Below are positions 1 to 10,960 of a stretch of DNA of 64,000 nucleotides, one piece after another (positions within the stretch are counted from its first letter, which is position 1; the number at the start of each line of letters is the position of its first letter). The stretch lies in contig NC_080701.1 in the NCBI RefSeq assembly GCF_030445035.2, forward strand, positions 19,622,798 through 19,686,797, given 5' to 3'. A model generated the notes under the pieces. It did not search any database and was not told where the DNA came from. It saw nothing but the letters and a program-made list of their open reading frames with translations. The position numbers were made by a program, and so were the translations under genes. This DNA is from Dasypus novemcinctus (taxonomy: Eukaryota; Chordata; Mammalia; Cingulata; Dasypodidae).

Positions 1-480
1 CACCCTTTGGGGTGCCAAAAAAGAAAAATATCTTTGGGAAGCCATTTGCAGGGGAGCTGGTGAAACTTGCTGGAAGGTGTGTGCCACTGAGCCCCCACAT
101 CAAAGTGATATTCTCACCACTTCCACAGAAGAGGAGATACATGATCACAGCAGTTGTTGTATCCATCACTAGCTATATTAATTACTTTTAAATTCAGAGT
201 CCAATATACCTTCTGTATTGTGTAGTTTCCCTAAAAACTAAATAATAAAATAAATATCCAGCAACTTATATTAAAAAGTAATGCAGAGGAGAGAGAAGAA
301 AATGTTAACTTTTGTAACGCATACAAATAAATACATGCACATACAAACAAAAAAGAAAATATGCAAAACTACTAGTGTCCTCATTTCTGTATTGAGTGTC
401 AAAGTCTTACTTGGTATCTATGACTTCCCTTTTCTACTACCCATTCCATATTTCCCTTTTCTTGACTCAGAACTACAGCT
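1..480. other. Unassigned non-coding sequence
   Basis: No repeat family, coding frame or RNA gene is recognised here. The block lies where the 3' end and LTR of the antisense ERVL relic to its right would be expected, so it may hold very degraded LTR sequence, but I see no terminal TG/CA pair or polypurine tract that would prove this. Confidence 0.4.
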
Positions 481-605
481 GATGAGGATTCCTTACTTGG
501 TGGAGTGACTCAAACCTTCATTCTTGAGGGGTCTGAATCCTCAATAATCCTGCCTCTTTCGGAATGCTCTAATTTACTAAATCTTTACTATTGGACACAG
601 AAGTG

Positions 606-927
606 TTAAGAGGTTCCCCAGAGAAGTCCCTGGATTCCAGACAGAGTCTTCCTTGTCCCCATTGTGTAGTAGCAACCCAAATTGCCATTGGTATTTAAAG
701 CAATCAATACAACCAGTGAAGTAACCCTTTGCTCTGCCCGCTGGTTAAATAGGATAAAAACTCCAAAATGGCCAGGTTTCATTTCCCAATTCAGTGGAAA
801 CATTGCTGTGTACCATAATAGGAGCATTCTTTGCTTGAGTTTCTACAAAACTCAAAATTGCTATCACAAGAAGCAGAGGTTCTGTGAGTGGGTTATTAGG
901 TATAATTGTGACAGATGCCACTCCCAT
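606..927 (-). pseudogene. dUTPase-like domain of the ERVL relic
   Basis: Overlapping minus-strand frames carry a PLNWE...PGHFGVF...FNQRAEQ arrangement followed by LNTNGNLGCYYTMG, which resembles the dUTPase-like region found C-terminal to integrase in ERVL pol. The catalytic-type glycine/aspartate motif is degraded and the reading frame switches between 745 and 827. It is a remnant with no expected activity. The assignment rests on recognition of residue spacing and was not aligned. Confidence 0.6.
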
Positions 928-999
928 TTCTACTCCTCAATTCTTGAGCGAAATTGTTCTTGCCATGGAGGAACAACACTGTATAGCTGGGAAGAGGCT

Positions 1000-1132
1000 G
1001 GCTGACATCCACAGAGTAAGGAACTTTTTCTGTCTTAATAAGAGTCTCCTCTGCAGTGGATACCCTTTGGTAAGCATTCACATATGACACAAATATCTTC
1101 ACACTGTGTGCCATTTCTGAGAGATCATCCAA
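1000..1132 (-). pseudogene. RNase H C-terminal remnant of the ERVL relic
   Basis: The minus-strand frame contains VNAYQRVSTAEE and SVDVSQPL, the pattern I associate with the end of the RNase H domain in ERVL-like pol. In an intact element the integrase zinc-binding region follows. Here the frame passes within about 30 codons into the dUTPase-like region. That supports an internal deletion. Confidence 0.55.
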
Positions 1133-2220
1133 GGTTCTCCTCTCCAGTCTGCCTTTTCACTCATCTTCAAATCGTGTTCCTTCCAAATCCCTCACCATCC
1201 AGCCAAAATGTTAGCAACTGCCAATTAGTCGTTGTAGACCCTTATTTCCGGCCATCTGTCAATTCAAACAAAGTGGAAAATAAATGTATTCCTTTAAGTT
1301 CTGTGTACTGGGAGGAATTTCCTTCACCAGCATCCTTCGATTGCAATGGCAATGTAATGCTGCATCTGTGTAGTTTGAGGGTACCAAGCTATCTTGCAGA
1401 CTCACATGCAAACCAAATGGTTTACATGTTTCTTGCTTAGTCAACTCCTCAGAAGCTTGCCATGAGAGTGAGAGGAAGCAATGAAATAGGGGTCAGGGTA
1501 GAAGAGTCTGAGCTATCTGCTCATGCAACTTAATTGCACCTTCTGGACTTTTTCTACTTGATATTAGATGGCTGCTGTACAGAAGCAAATGTATGGCCAA
1601 GGGCCCAAAACAATACCGAGTTCATGACGGGAAGCTCAGATTTCATGGTTACATGAAGTCCCACAGTTAGATACTTATATCTACCAAGGCCCAGTAATAA
1701 GCAAGGAAATGATTAGCAAAAGGAAAATAGTTATCTGCAAAAGTATAGCTTTATTACAAATCCTAGAGGTTTTCTGTGATTCTCTTATTTGTGTTTATCC
1801 GGGGCTCCATGCAACAGCCCTATTTTATGTGGACGTTTTGGATATCATTAGATCTGCTGGATCATAAGACCCAAGTAGTACAGCAATTTGCACAGTGGCC
1901 TGGAATTACTACAGAATATTCTATTGTTCTGGTCTCTACTTGAAAGTGACAAACTTATTGCTGACTCTTTAGACAGATAAAAATATCATGCTCACATGTT
2001 GCTTCCAAAATCTGAAAATGTCCACTTAGCTTTTTGCCTCCTTGGTAGGTGGTAAAAGATACAGCAACTTATATTTACCTTGAAGACAATATAAACACAT
2101 GATACAGATCACTGAACCCCCACAAAGTTCACTGAGGTGGTGGAACTAAATTTTTAAGGAGTTTCTCCTTGTGTGTGTCTCTCTAAGGCATCTAGTGTTG
2201 CTACTTCCTGCTCATAATAT

Positions 2221-2246
2221 CCAATGAACATAATGTCATCAATGGA
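2221..2246 (-). other. Reverse transcriptase active-site motif of the ERVL relic
   Basis: On the minus strand these bases translate to SIDDIMFI. This is the reverse transcriptase box usually written Y-I-D-D in ERVL elements, with the tyrosine replaced by serine. The two catalytic aspartates remain. The flanking frames are broken, so the motif is only a landmark that fixes orientation and domain order. Confidence 0.75.
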
Positions 2247-3064
2247 TGACATGGACAACACAATGGGCCAGTGTGGTGACTGTAGAAAGTTGAGACAATC
2301 AAGAGAATTATGCAGGCTATGTCATGACAGAGAGCAGTAGAATTAATGTAACCCTGAGGCAACACTGTGAAGCTATACTATTGGCCCTGCCTGGTAGAAG
2401 GAAATTGATTCTGGTGGTTCTCAAAAATCAGTATTTAGAAAAAGGCATTAGCTAGGTCAATAGTTGCATTCTAAATGTCAAAAACCAATTTGATTTGTTC
2501 CAATAAAGATACGTATTTCAGAAAACAGGTGCAACTTGTATACCACCTGATGGTTTACACTAGTCTATAGTCATTCTCCAAGATCAATCAGACCTTAGTA
2601 CTGACCAAACAGGTGATCTAACTGGGAATTTAATAGGTATCATCAACCCTACTCCATTCAAACCTTTTATTGTCACATTAATTCCTGCTGCTCATTCAGG
2701 GATAAGGTATTTTTTTCGGGTTTACTATCTCAGTAGGGAGAGGAATTTTCAACGGCTTTTACTTAGGATTCCTACCATAATGGCACTCACCTCTACAGGT
2801 CCAGAGTGCAAAAGCATAGACTCTTCCAGTTCCAAAGTGTGCCAGATCTAACTATATAGGCAGTATATAGGTGATGGGATACAGGTTGTGTCAATAGGCC
2901 CAATGAGAGTTGGACTTGGCTAAGCATCTATTTATTACGTGACCACTGTAAGCTTCTACCTTGATCAAGTTGGCATTTTGACTCCTCAGGAATTAGTTTC
3001 AATTCAGAGGCAATGACTTGTAATCCTTGATAGGTCTGAGTATTCCTTCTTCTCCAGTGTATGG

Positions 3065-3655
3065 TCACTCTAATAAATGACCTTGCTTATGTGAAATAAG
3101 CCTACATATAAATATGCTTAGAATATGTTGTGCTTTGAGATTTATGTTTTCCATAGAATATTTGTAGCCAATGTCTTTAAAAAATAACTTTCTTCCATGT
3201 TATTTATTATCTATCTCTGGTATTCTGACTGGAATATTTTATATGTATCTTCTATATGTATTAATGGTTCTCACATTTTCCATATTCCTTTGTCATTCTG
3301 TGAAGCATTTTGAGGCGTTCTTTATGTCTTCCACTTTACTAGTTGTCTCTTCAGCTGTCTGCAATCTGTGTGTAATACTTTTGACATTTTTGATCCAATA
3401 ATTAACTGTTTAATTTCTAAACATTCCATTTGTAGTTTTTCAAATATGCAATTTAATCCCAATAGTATATTTTTGATTGTGTATATTTGAAATTGCATCT
3501 CTTTAAAGCAATTTATTCATAAAACACTTTACTCCAATATTTTAGCCCTTGAGATCTGAATGTTTTTACTTTTTGTTTCTGCTGGCTTTCACAATTGCTT
3601 GCATTTTTCTGTCTTGCTGATCTTTTATTTTGAGCTTATACTTTATCTTAATATG
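3065..3655 (-). mobile_element. Old L1M fragment, ORF1 and upstream region (antisense)
   Basis: This T-rich block reads on the minus strand as the A-rich ORF1-proximal part of ancient L1M/HAL1 elements. Landmarks are the runs that in sense orientation describe small residues followed by aaaatacaata-like stretches. It is similar in wording to the block at 29041-29340 and 30320-30860. Subfamily is uncertain and the ends are approximate. It may have inserted into the ERVL relic, since no clear ERVL sequence was seen beyond it. Confidence 0.5.
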
Positions 3656-5655
3656 AGGAATCATGTGGATCTAGTTGGGAAACTTTCCTGAAGGAGCATT
3701 TGCTTCTACTTCTGCCAGTAGCCAGAGAGCACTATTGACTTGGAACCAATTCAATACCACTACCATGTCATTACCCTGCAAAAACACGTGCACACACACA
3801 GAAGAGCCATGTTCAATGCAGGTCCCAGGCTCAGCTTTTGGCCTCTCAAAGACTCAACATCTTAATAGAAGCTTTATAATAGTCATCTGCTCCTAGATCA
3901 ACTGTATCCCTTCTAGGTTTTCTACTATTTTGACACAGATCCCTGCTTCATATCTGACATGGCATATAGATTAGTATTTGTTTGTTTCTCTGTCTGTTTG
4001 GGGTGTATGTGGTACTTAAAGAACTTCTCCATCTTTTGTACAGGCAGCAATGCCTCAAAGCGTATTTCCTATGCAGGATATGTTTGTTCTGCATTGAAAG
4101 GGTCCCCAAAGCACCTGCCAGCCATTATGACAGGAGTAGAAGTTCTAGTTAATTCTGACTAAAAGCAAATGACCTATTTTCATGACAAATTCTAGCCATG
4201 AGCAATGCTGCATAGGGGTCAACCAAAAGCATGACACAGTAATGGTATAGGTGAACACCTTTGAACCTGGTTATTTTTGAATTTCAAAACTGGCCTCCCA
4301 AGGATTGGCACTTTGGAAGAACTGGGAAGGAAAAGACACCCTTGACATATACGCTAGCATACTTATAGAGGACTTCGTTGGCAGACCTAGTGGCATGGTG
4401 ACTTAATTCCTATGGTACATACAGTTTATGCCATAAAATTGTTTACTTAGTTCTATATTTCTATATGTGTATTATTCATGTTATTGGACCCTTTCTTTTC
4501 ATTTCTTACAAGAAGACCCAAGATAATCTATCACAAAACTAAAAGAAGTCAACTGTTTCTCCTATAGAGATCTCCTCTGAGACATCCCAGCTTGTTGGCC
4601 TCTCCACAAAGCCTTCAGTAGATCTGGTAATGGAAGAACAAATTGGTGACTTTGCAAGCAGAAAATGGCTAAGCTCATGCTGCCAGCCTAAATCTGCCTT
4701 TCTTTCATCAGAGCAGAAATTGTTCCTTTATTTTGAACAGAACGGCCAATCTCCTGAATGGTTTAACAATTCTCCTGAGTGGCCAATTGATTTTACACAT
4801 GAATTTTACCTTTGCTTGGTGCTTGAATCAGCTATAAGTAAAGAACCTGAAAATAAGTGTACCAGCTGACTCAGAGAGTCAGGTGACGGGATGCGCACAA
4901 TGATGGAATGATGGCAATCTGTTCCCACCTGATGGTTACTCTATTTGTAAATGGGAATAGAATGCACAGATATTTGAGAGATGACAAGAGGTGCTGTGAG
5001 GTGCCTCAAAATCACAGTTATTTTCACAAAATACGAATACGTACAGACATCTATTCTCTCAGCTGACTTAATTCCTGAACTTCTGTTATCTCAGTTTCTG
5101 CAATAGCTTTAAAATAAGTTTTACTTGGATAATAAAACTAAAAAACACATACTCAGTAAGCTCTCACTGAGGAACTAGAGGCTTGATCAGCAAGGGCAAA
5201 GAAACTGACTCTCATGGAATCTGTGTAGTTAGAGATTTAGAAATCTCCTTGGATAGATATCTTCACACTGAAATGGATGTGTCTCTCCACAGAATTATTC
5301 AGTGCTGAGTGGATTGCCACTGGCATTTAAATCGTGGATGTAAGCAAGTGTGCCATATAAAACTGTCAGGGCACAGACACTGACAAATCAGCTTGGATGC
5401 TGTAGGGAGCCAGGTCTTGGAGCAAATTCTCCCCCATGTGTCAGTGGTTATATCGTTAGTTGTTGAAGTCTGAATAGACCTAGAAGACTGGTTCACTTAA
5501 TATGGTGACAGAGGATCTAGGCTTACTCAAAGTGATGACTGTTTACCAATGAGCATAAAACTAATTTAATAATATAATAATTATTCTTGCAATATAGATG
5601 CATATTAGCTCAACATTAGTTCTAAGAAGCCTAAGAAGCTTGCCATTCCAAAATG
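3656..5655. other. Unassigned non-coding sequence with one 79-codon open frame
   Basis: About 2 kb without a family I can name. A plus-strand frame at 4630-4869 is open for 79 codons starting MEEQIGDFASRK, but it has no splice context, no recognisable domain and no homologue that I recognise. It could be a degraded retroviral or LINE segment. A short CA run lies near 3790. Confidence 0.4.
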
Positions 5656-5660
5656 GGAAC

Positions 5661-6420
5661 TGTATTAGCCAGCCAAAGGAATGCTGATGCAAAATACCAG
5701 AAATCTGTTGGCTTTTATAAAGGGTATTTATTTGGGGTAGAAGCTTATATTACCAGGTCATGAAGAGTAAGTTACTTCCCTCACCAACGTCTGTTGCCAT
5801 GTATTGGGGCATGATGGCTGCCGAAATTCAGCCTTCTTCTTTCTCTTAAGGTTCCATGGCCCCAGTTTCTTCCAGTATCAAGCATAGGCTGGGATAAGTC
5901 TCCTTTCTTTCCCAGGGCTCAGTTCTCTCCAGAATCAGCTGCTCTGTTGTCTCCATAAGGTCAGCTGTAGATTATCAGGGCTCTCTAGGCTTTGCCTCTC
6001 TCTGGGGCTTGAGTTTCTCCAGGCTCAGCTGCTCTCCTCTCTCCACAGGGTCAACTGTAAACTCTCAGGTGAACAGGTCATCTCTCTTCTCGAGGACTCT
6101 GCCATGTCTAATGGAACCTTTTCTCTTTCCTCATGTATCTGCTTCTCCTGCATGTTCACTTCCCCGGGCTCCAGGATCCAAACTCCAGCATCAAAACTCC
6201 AACTAACTCCTCTGCTCTGCTGTGTAGTTTTCTCCATTCTACTGAGGTGGCCCAATCAGAGCCTTAATCACTAAAAAGTAATAAAAACCTTAATCATTAA
6301 TCAATTAAAAGTTAAGCCTCTGAATCCAATATGATCTAATATGCCCAGAGGGATAGATCACTTTACAAACATAATCCAATATCTACTTTTGGAATTCCTA
6401 AATAATATCAAACTGCCACA
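5661..6420 (+). mobile_element. Solo LTR, family A copy 1 (TG...CA ends)
   Basis: The element begins TGTATTAGCCAGCC and ends AAACTGCCACA. It is flanked by ggaac (5656-5660) and gggac (6421-6425), a 5-bp duplication with one change. The same family occurs reversed at 53958-54420 and 55770-56341, sharing the start and the segment with agaaatctgttggctttta. TG/CA ends and 5-bp duplications point to a solo LTR of an ERVL/MaLR-like retrovirus. No internal retroviral sequence adjoins it. An internal tandem repeat lies at 5912-6075. Confidence 0.65.
5912..6075 (+). repeat. Two-unit internal tandem repeat in LTR copy 1
   Basis: A unit of about 90 bases containing a GGGCTCAG...TCAGCTGCTCT...GGTCAGCTGTA pattern starts near 5912. 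It is repeated with changes from about 6002, where TCAGCTGCTCTC and GGGTCAACTGTAAA recur. LTR copy 3 (55770-56341) holds a single such unit, and copy 2 has none that I can see. Confidence 0.6.
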
Positions 6421-6454
6421 GGGACTCTAATTCATTTAGAGCAAAACTTGCCAT

Positions 6455-7980
6455 TCTGTTAGAGACCAAACCAGTTCTCATCAAAGGCTTTGCTAGAAGT
6501 TCCTACCATTTTCCAAAAGAGACATGTGATATGTATTTGATCATGTGAGTGACTGAAATTATTTCGAAAGCCCTTATCCGATTTTTTTCCAGTGAAGGTT
6601 ATTGTTAGACGTTGAGTTATTTTCTTGCCCCCTAATCCTTCTTCAACACATTCCACTTGGGCTTTCTTTTCAGATCGCACCATAGAACCAGTTCTTGTCA
6701 AGGTCATCAGTGACCTCCATGTTGCCCGTAAAAGGGTTAACTTTATGTTTTCATTTTATTTGACCTCTCAGCAGCATTTACGTAGATGATTAACGTCTTC
6801 TTCTGAAAATACCTTCTTTGCTTCACTTTCATGACACTTCACTTTTCGGATTTTCTTCCTTTCCTACTGGCCACTCCTTTCCAGGCATATTGGATACATC
6901 CCATTGTCTGCTCTCTAGTTTTGGAATGTTCTAGAACTCAGACCTAAACTGCCTCCTCTTCTATATACTTATATTCTTCCTTGAAGAGCTCATCCAAATG
7001 CATAACTTCAAATATCTGCTATGTGCCAATGACTCTAAAATTCATATCTCCTGCCTTTACATGGCCCCTAAGTTTCATGTGTCTGCTAACATCAACACCA
7101 GGATGTCTAATAGCCATGTTAAATGTAATATGGCCAAGACAGAACTACTGATTCACTTTCCCCTTGGCCCAACCATCTCTTCCTCCATTATTCTAGATTT
7201 CAGTTAATGCTATTCACCAGTATCCAATTGTTTAGGCCAAAGAATGAAGGCTTTATCCTATCCAATCCATTAGCAAGCTCAATTGCTTCTATCTCAAAAA
7301 CATATTCAGGTTCCATCCACCCATCTCCCACTGTATTGCTACCATCATTTGTTTCAGAATTGGACTATAGTTTTGGCCTCTGAATAAGTCTCCCTCTTTG
7401 CACTCTTCTTCTCGGGTGACTCATTTTGCACACAACAGAAGGTATTACCAAAAAAAAAAAGGAAATCATATAACACTACTACCTACTGCCATCCTGTCAG
7501 TCCTGGAAACCCTTCAGTATTTTCCCATTATACTCAGAATGGATATAAGAGCTTACATGATCTGCAGCCCCCTCCTGACTCCCTGACTTCATCTTGTGTG
7601 TCATTGTCTGCTTCCACCGCTCAGGCCTCTTGGGGCTTCATCACCAACTTTTCCTCTGCCTGGCAAGTTTCCCTCCAATCTTGGAATGGATGACCCTTTA
7701 CTGATCACACTTAACATAAATAGCCCTGACCATTCCTGCCCCCAATGTGGAATCTTGTTCCATCTGCTCTTTATCCCATCACCCTGTTTTATTTATTTAT
7801 TTTTTCACCCTTACTCCTATTTGGAATCATCTTGTTGTTTACTTGTTTATTGTGTATCACCCATCTGGAATGAAATCCCCATAAGACTTGTTTGTTTCAT
7901 TCACTACTGTATTTTCAGCACTTAGAGTAGTGCTTCACACATGTTACTTGCTGAATAAATATTGATTGAATAAATGAATA
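6455..7980 (+). mobile_element. L2 LINE, 3' part with reverse transcriptase remnant
   Basis: At 6690-6800 the plus strand keeps a GTCAAGGTCATCAGTGACCT segment followed by a 'gacctctcagcagcattt' segment, which match the reverse transcriptase region of L2. Downstream segments such as ggatgtctaatagccatgtt, the aatccattagcaagctcaat region and the end gaataaatattgattgaata are typical of the L2 3' UTR. The order and orientation are collinear to the 3' end. The frame is thoroughly broken, as expected for this ancient family. Confidence 0.8.
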
Positions 7981-8335
7981 ATAATTATCTTTCATACCAA
8001 AGGAACATGATCCATAGTTTTATAAACTCTCACTTAAGTAATTCAGAAATACAGTTAGAAATTCTTTGTCAGAATGTATGTCCTGAAGTTTGGTACCACC
8101 AAAGATATAAGCTAAAGCAGATCAAAATAATGGCAGCTCATTATTTTATTTCAGTCAAAGAGAATCTGTATTCAGGCATTTTCATGCATGGAGTTGTGAT
8201 CCGAGACTGAGAGGAAATCTTCCTATGCTGGCAAGAAGTTTGTACTCCAAGAAATCTGAAAAGAATTGTTCTTTTTTTAGTATGCTTCAGAATTTGTGTC
8301 CTTCCTTAATCCTTGCATTTGGAGTAGAGTATTAA
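7981..8335. other. Unassigned AT-rich sequence
   Basis: This short block between the L2 end and the SINE target site holds no feature that I recognise. Confidence 0.4.
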
Positions 8336-8348
8336 AAGTTCCACAGTT

Positions 8349-8661
8349 GGGAGCAGATGTGCTTCAAGTACTTGGGCGTCTGCCTCCAACATGGGATGTC
8401 CTGGGCTCAGTTCTTGGTGTTTCCTAAAAAGCACAAGCAGAGCAATGAGCTGATGCAATGAGCAGACACAACAAGCAGTGAGTGGATATGGCTCAAGCTG
8501 TTGGGCACCTGCCTCCCACATGGGAGATACTGGGTTTGGTTCCTGGTGCTTCCTAAAGAAGATGAGCAGACAACAAGTGGACACAATGAGCAGACACAAC
8601 AAGCAGACAACGAGCAGAAACAATGAGCAGACAGATGATGGAGCCATCTGGGGGAGTGGGG
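8349..8661 (+). mobile_element. Dimeric DAS-type tRNA-derived SINE
   Basis: Two tRNA-like modules lie head to tail. The first starts at 8349 (gggagcagatgtgcttcaag) and the second near 8487 (atggctcaagctgttgggca). Each continues into a CTGCCTCC.ACATGGGA and GGTTC-like B-box segment. Each is followed by degenerate repeats of AATGAGCAGACACAACAAGC. The whole is flanked by a perfect 13-bp duplication, aagttccacagtt, at 8336-8348 and 8662-8674. The element ends without an A tail, which is unusual for a LINE-mobilised SINE. Confidence 0.9.
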
Positions 8662-8674
8662 AAGTTCCACAGTT

Positions 8675-9600
8675 AATAGAATTCGCTGCTTTCTTAAGCT
8701 ATTCCAGCACTTTTCAAACCCCATCCTCACTTCATTCTTATTCTATTCATGCCTTCTGAATAATGCCAAAACCAAATAACATAACCTACCCCATTTGGCA
8801 AACATTGTTTCCCATAGTGGGGATAGGCAAGTCCATGCACCTGCCACGTGTGAAATGCAGGATGAAGATCATTTCAGAGGCAGAGAGGCTTAGGCTCCAC
8901 TCCTGACTCTGTTGTTTGATCAGGCATGAATTTGGAGAGGTGGCACCCGAGAAAGGTTGCTAATCAGGACTCCCTTACAAGGTGCTGCTGCTGTGTAGGG
9001 GAATTCTCTCTGGGATGTGCACAGAGATCAAGGGCACTCCCAAGGTCTGGAGCTAATTGGTTCTCAAAAACTGTTTTGTTCTGGATCTTCACTCTAAAGG
9101 CTCTGATTTCATCACTGTCAACCAATTATTACTGATTATTGCTTTCACTATGACTAGTGCCCAGTGGTAGGTCCTACTTCTTCCCAGGCTCCAGAGAACT
9201 TAGGGACAATGAAAAAGAGGGGAGTCTGCAGACAGCTGTAAACAGTTCTGCTTATTTAAGTTCAAGGTAGCTACCAAGTTGACTGCAGCCTCACCGAAGA
9301 TAACCAATCAACATTTCAGAATGGATTAACAAGTGAAGGTGGAAGTTTTTTCTTCATCAATTTTCTACTCGATGAATTTGGCCACATTTCTCATTATTTT
9401 ACTCTAATTTAAGGGTAAGAAACTCTTGGATTTGCATGATGGGACCGAAAAAGGGAGGTTGTGAGTTAGGGGAGAGCAGAGATACGATTCTGAAGGGAAA
9501 ATATTTCCTGGGTCCAAGGCTGCTTTGACATAATTTGCTTATCATCTCAGTTGTGTGCTCTACTGCTCAACATGGCATGTCTTGCCTTACTTTTTGAAAT
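8675..9600. other. Unassigned non-coding sequence
   Basis: No repeat or gene is recognised. The stretch near 9290-9430 has few CpGs and mixed A/T motifs such as aaccaatcaac and tggattaacaa, which could be regulatory but are not diagnostic. Confidence 0.35.
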
Positions 9601-10290
9601 CAGACAGATTTAAACAGCCGTGTGGGATTACGTTGTTCAGAAGGCACCCAATCAAAAAGGCAGGTGCTGCCAGAGCTGAGCAGGGGAGTTTTTGATGTTG
9701 ACAATGACACACTTTCTTGTGCAGAAAAGAGTAATCCCTTCTGTCACAGTCATGAAAAAGTTACATCTACGTTGCTTTGGGGCCCAGAGACAATTGCCAC
9801 CTGGGAGCAGGGACAGCCATGCCAACCGTGGTGCTCGCTCGGCCCATGAGCCGGCGCGGCCCGGTACTGGCCCTCCCTGTCCTCTGGGTGGAACAGTGGG
9901 CATTTGCGTGTACAGCCACCTAGGGCTGCTTCAGCGTCGGACCCCCCCAGCTTCTGTTCACGGAGCCCTGGCATCTCTTCAGGGATCGGGGTCCTGAGGT
10001 CCAGCACAGCCCCCCTGGGAGGCCCTGCTCATCCAGGACTCTGCTGATTCCAAGAGGGGCTTCTCGGAAGCCTCCTCCAATGGTTTGCATCTGCCCAGCC
10101 CAAGGCTCATATTCTCTTTCCTCAAACAGGGTGTCTCTATAGCGCGGTCAGGAGAAAAAAGAACAGGGACTGTGTAAAAGGAGGAAGGGCAGCAGGTGAG
10201 AAGGGCGCCCATCGTTTGTCAAGTTACAAATACTCAATATCTGAACATGTTGACTTTATAACAAAATGTTCTCTTTTCTCCTTCATCCAT
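9601..10290. other. Unassigned GC-richer segment
   Basis: GC content and CpG density rise around 9820-9970, with gagccggcgcggcccggt as the densest point. Frames are open on both strands here, as expected for stop-poor GC-rich DNA. I see no start context, no splice pair and no protein family, so I make no coding call. Confidence 0.35.
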
Positions 10291-10302
10291 TATTTTTTTT
10301 TT

Positions 10303-10420
10303 TTGAGCCCTGAATGATGCCAGGCTTTCTATTAGGTGTTAAACTCCAAAAGGACACCCCATCTCAAGCAGTTCCTAGCTCACGATGGAGAAGCAGACTT
10401 TTAAATGGTCAGCATAAGAA
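10303..10420 (-). repeat. L2-like 3' UTR fragment (antisense)
   Basis: After a T run the plus strand reads gagccctgaatgatgccagg followed later by a gcagttcctagctcacgatg segment. That is the order seen in reverse-complemented L2 3' UTR (size, 'gccaggc', 'ccctgccctcaaggagct'). The match is degenerate. Confidence 0.45.
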
Positions 10421-10424
10421 AAGG

Positions 10425-10640
10425 GGCTGCAGCAATGCGTAGTGCTTAAAAGCATGCCCCCAAATTCCACACTGGCCACTTGGTCGCTGTGTGGACTTAG
10501 CTACTTGGTCTCTCAGCATCTCATATCCACTACTGCATACCACTGAAATGAGGGTGTAATAAAAGTGTGTGTCACTGCACCATTTTTGGCAAGTAGGAAG
10601 TTCTTAACAAATATTAATACTTTAAATAATAATAGTTATG
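10425..10640 (+). repeat. MIR SINE, degenerate
   Basis: The order gctgcagcaatgcgtagtgc, cactggccacttggtcgctg, gactta..ctacttggtctctcagc, and a terminal gttcttaacaaatattaata follows the MIR consensus (tRNA-like head, core, and a tail like 'ctcaataaatgttagct'). It is heavily diverged. Confidence 0.55.
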
Positions 10641-10744
10641 GAGATATCTCTATAGTTGCACAAAGGGAGGGGGTGATTCCAATTAAGAGGATGGCAAAAA
10701 AAAAAAGCCTTCATTTGAGTTGAATCTTGAGAGATAGTAATGGT

Positions 10745-10960
10745 AATTATTTTCATTATTGCAACTGCCATTTTAAAGCAATTGCTGTGTACCAGTCTTT
10801 GTACCGCACTTTCCAAACATTGTTTATTTATTTACAAGACCACTGTAAAAGGTAAGTAAATTGCCCCCATTTTATAGATGAAGATCAATAAATGGAATAG
10901 TCTGGTTAAAAATTAATAATCTTCCAGTTCAGAAGACAGAACTAAGAGCACATTTTATTC
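10745..10960 (-). repeat. MIR SINE (antisense)
   Basis: The plus strand reads cttttaaagcaattgctgtg / taccagt, then cccccattttatagatgaag, the reverse complement of the MIR core and its tail. Orientation is opposite to the neighbouring MIR at 10425. Confidence 0.65.

Larger units (their letters stand above)
481..3064 (-). mobile_element. ERVL-type endogenous retrovirus pol relic (degenerate, antisense)
   Basis: Reading the minus strand from about 3060 downwards gives broken pol-like frames: reverse transcriptase around 2.2 kb, RNase H at about 1.0-1.4 kb, and a dUTPase-like domain at about 0.6-0.93 kb. A dUTPase domain downstream of the integrase is a known feature of the ERVL group. Frames are interrupted by many stops and frameshifts, so this is an old inactive copy. 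No flanking LTR pair was found. The integrase that normally lies between RNase H and dUTPase appears to be missing. The exact family name would need a library search. Confidence 0.75.

Noticed and set aside
4630-4869. 79-codon frame starting MEEQIG
   Set aside because: Isolated, no recognised family and no splice sites. Kept only as a note in the unassigned block.
8349-8661. CRISPR-like array from the repeated AGCAGACACA words
   Set aside because: The words belong to a SINE with a target duplication in a mammalian genome, and the spacing is irregular.
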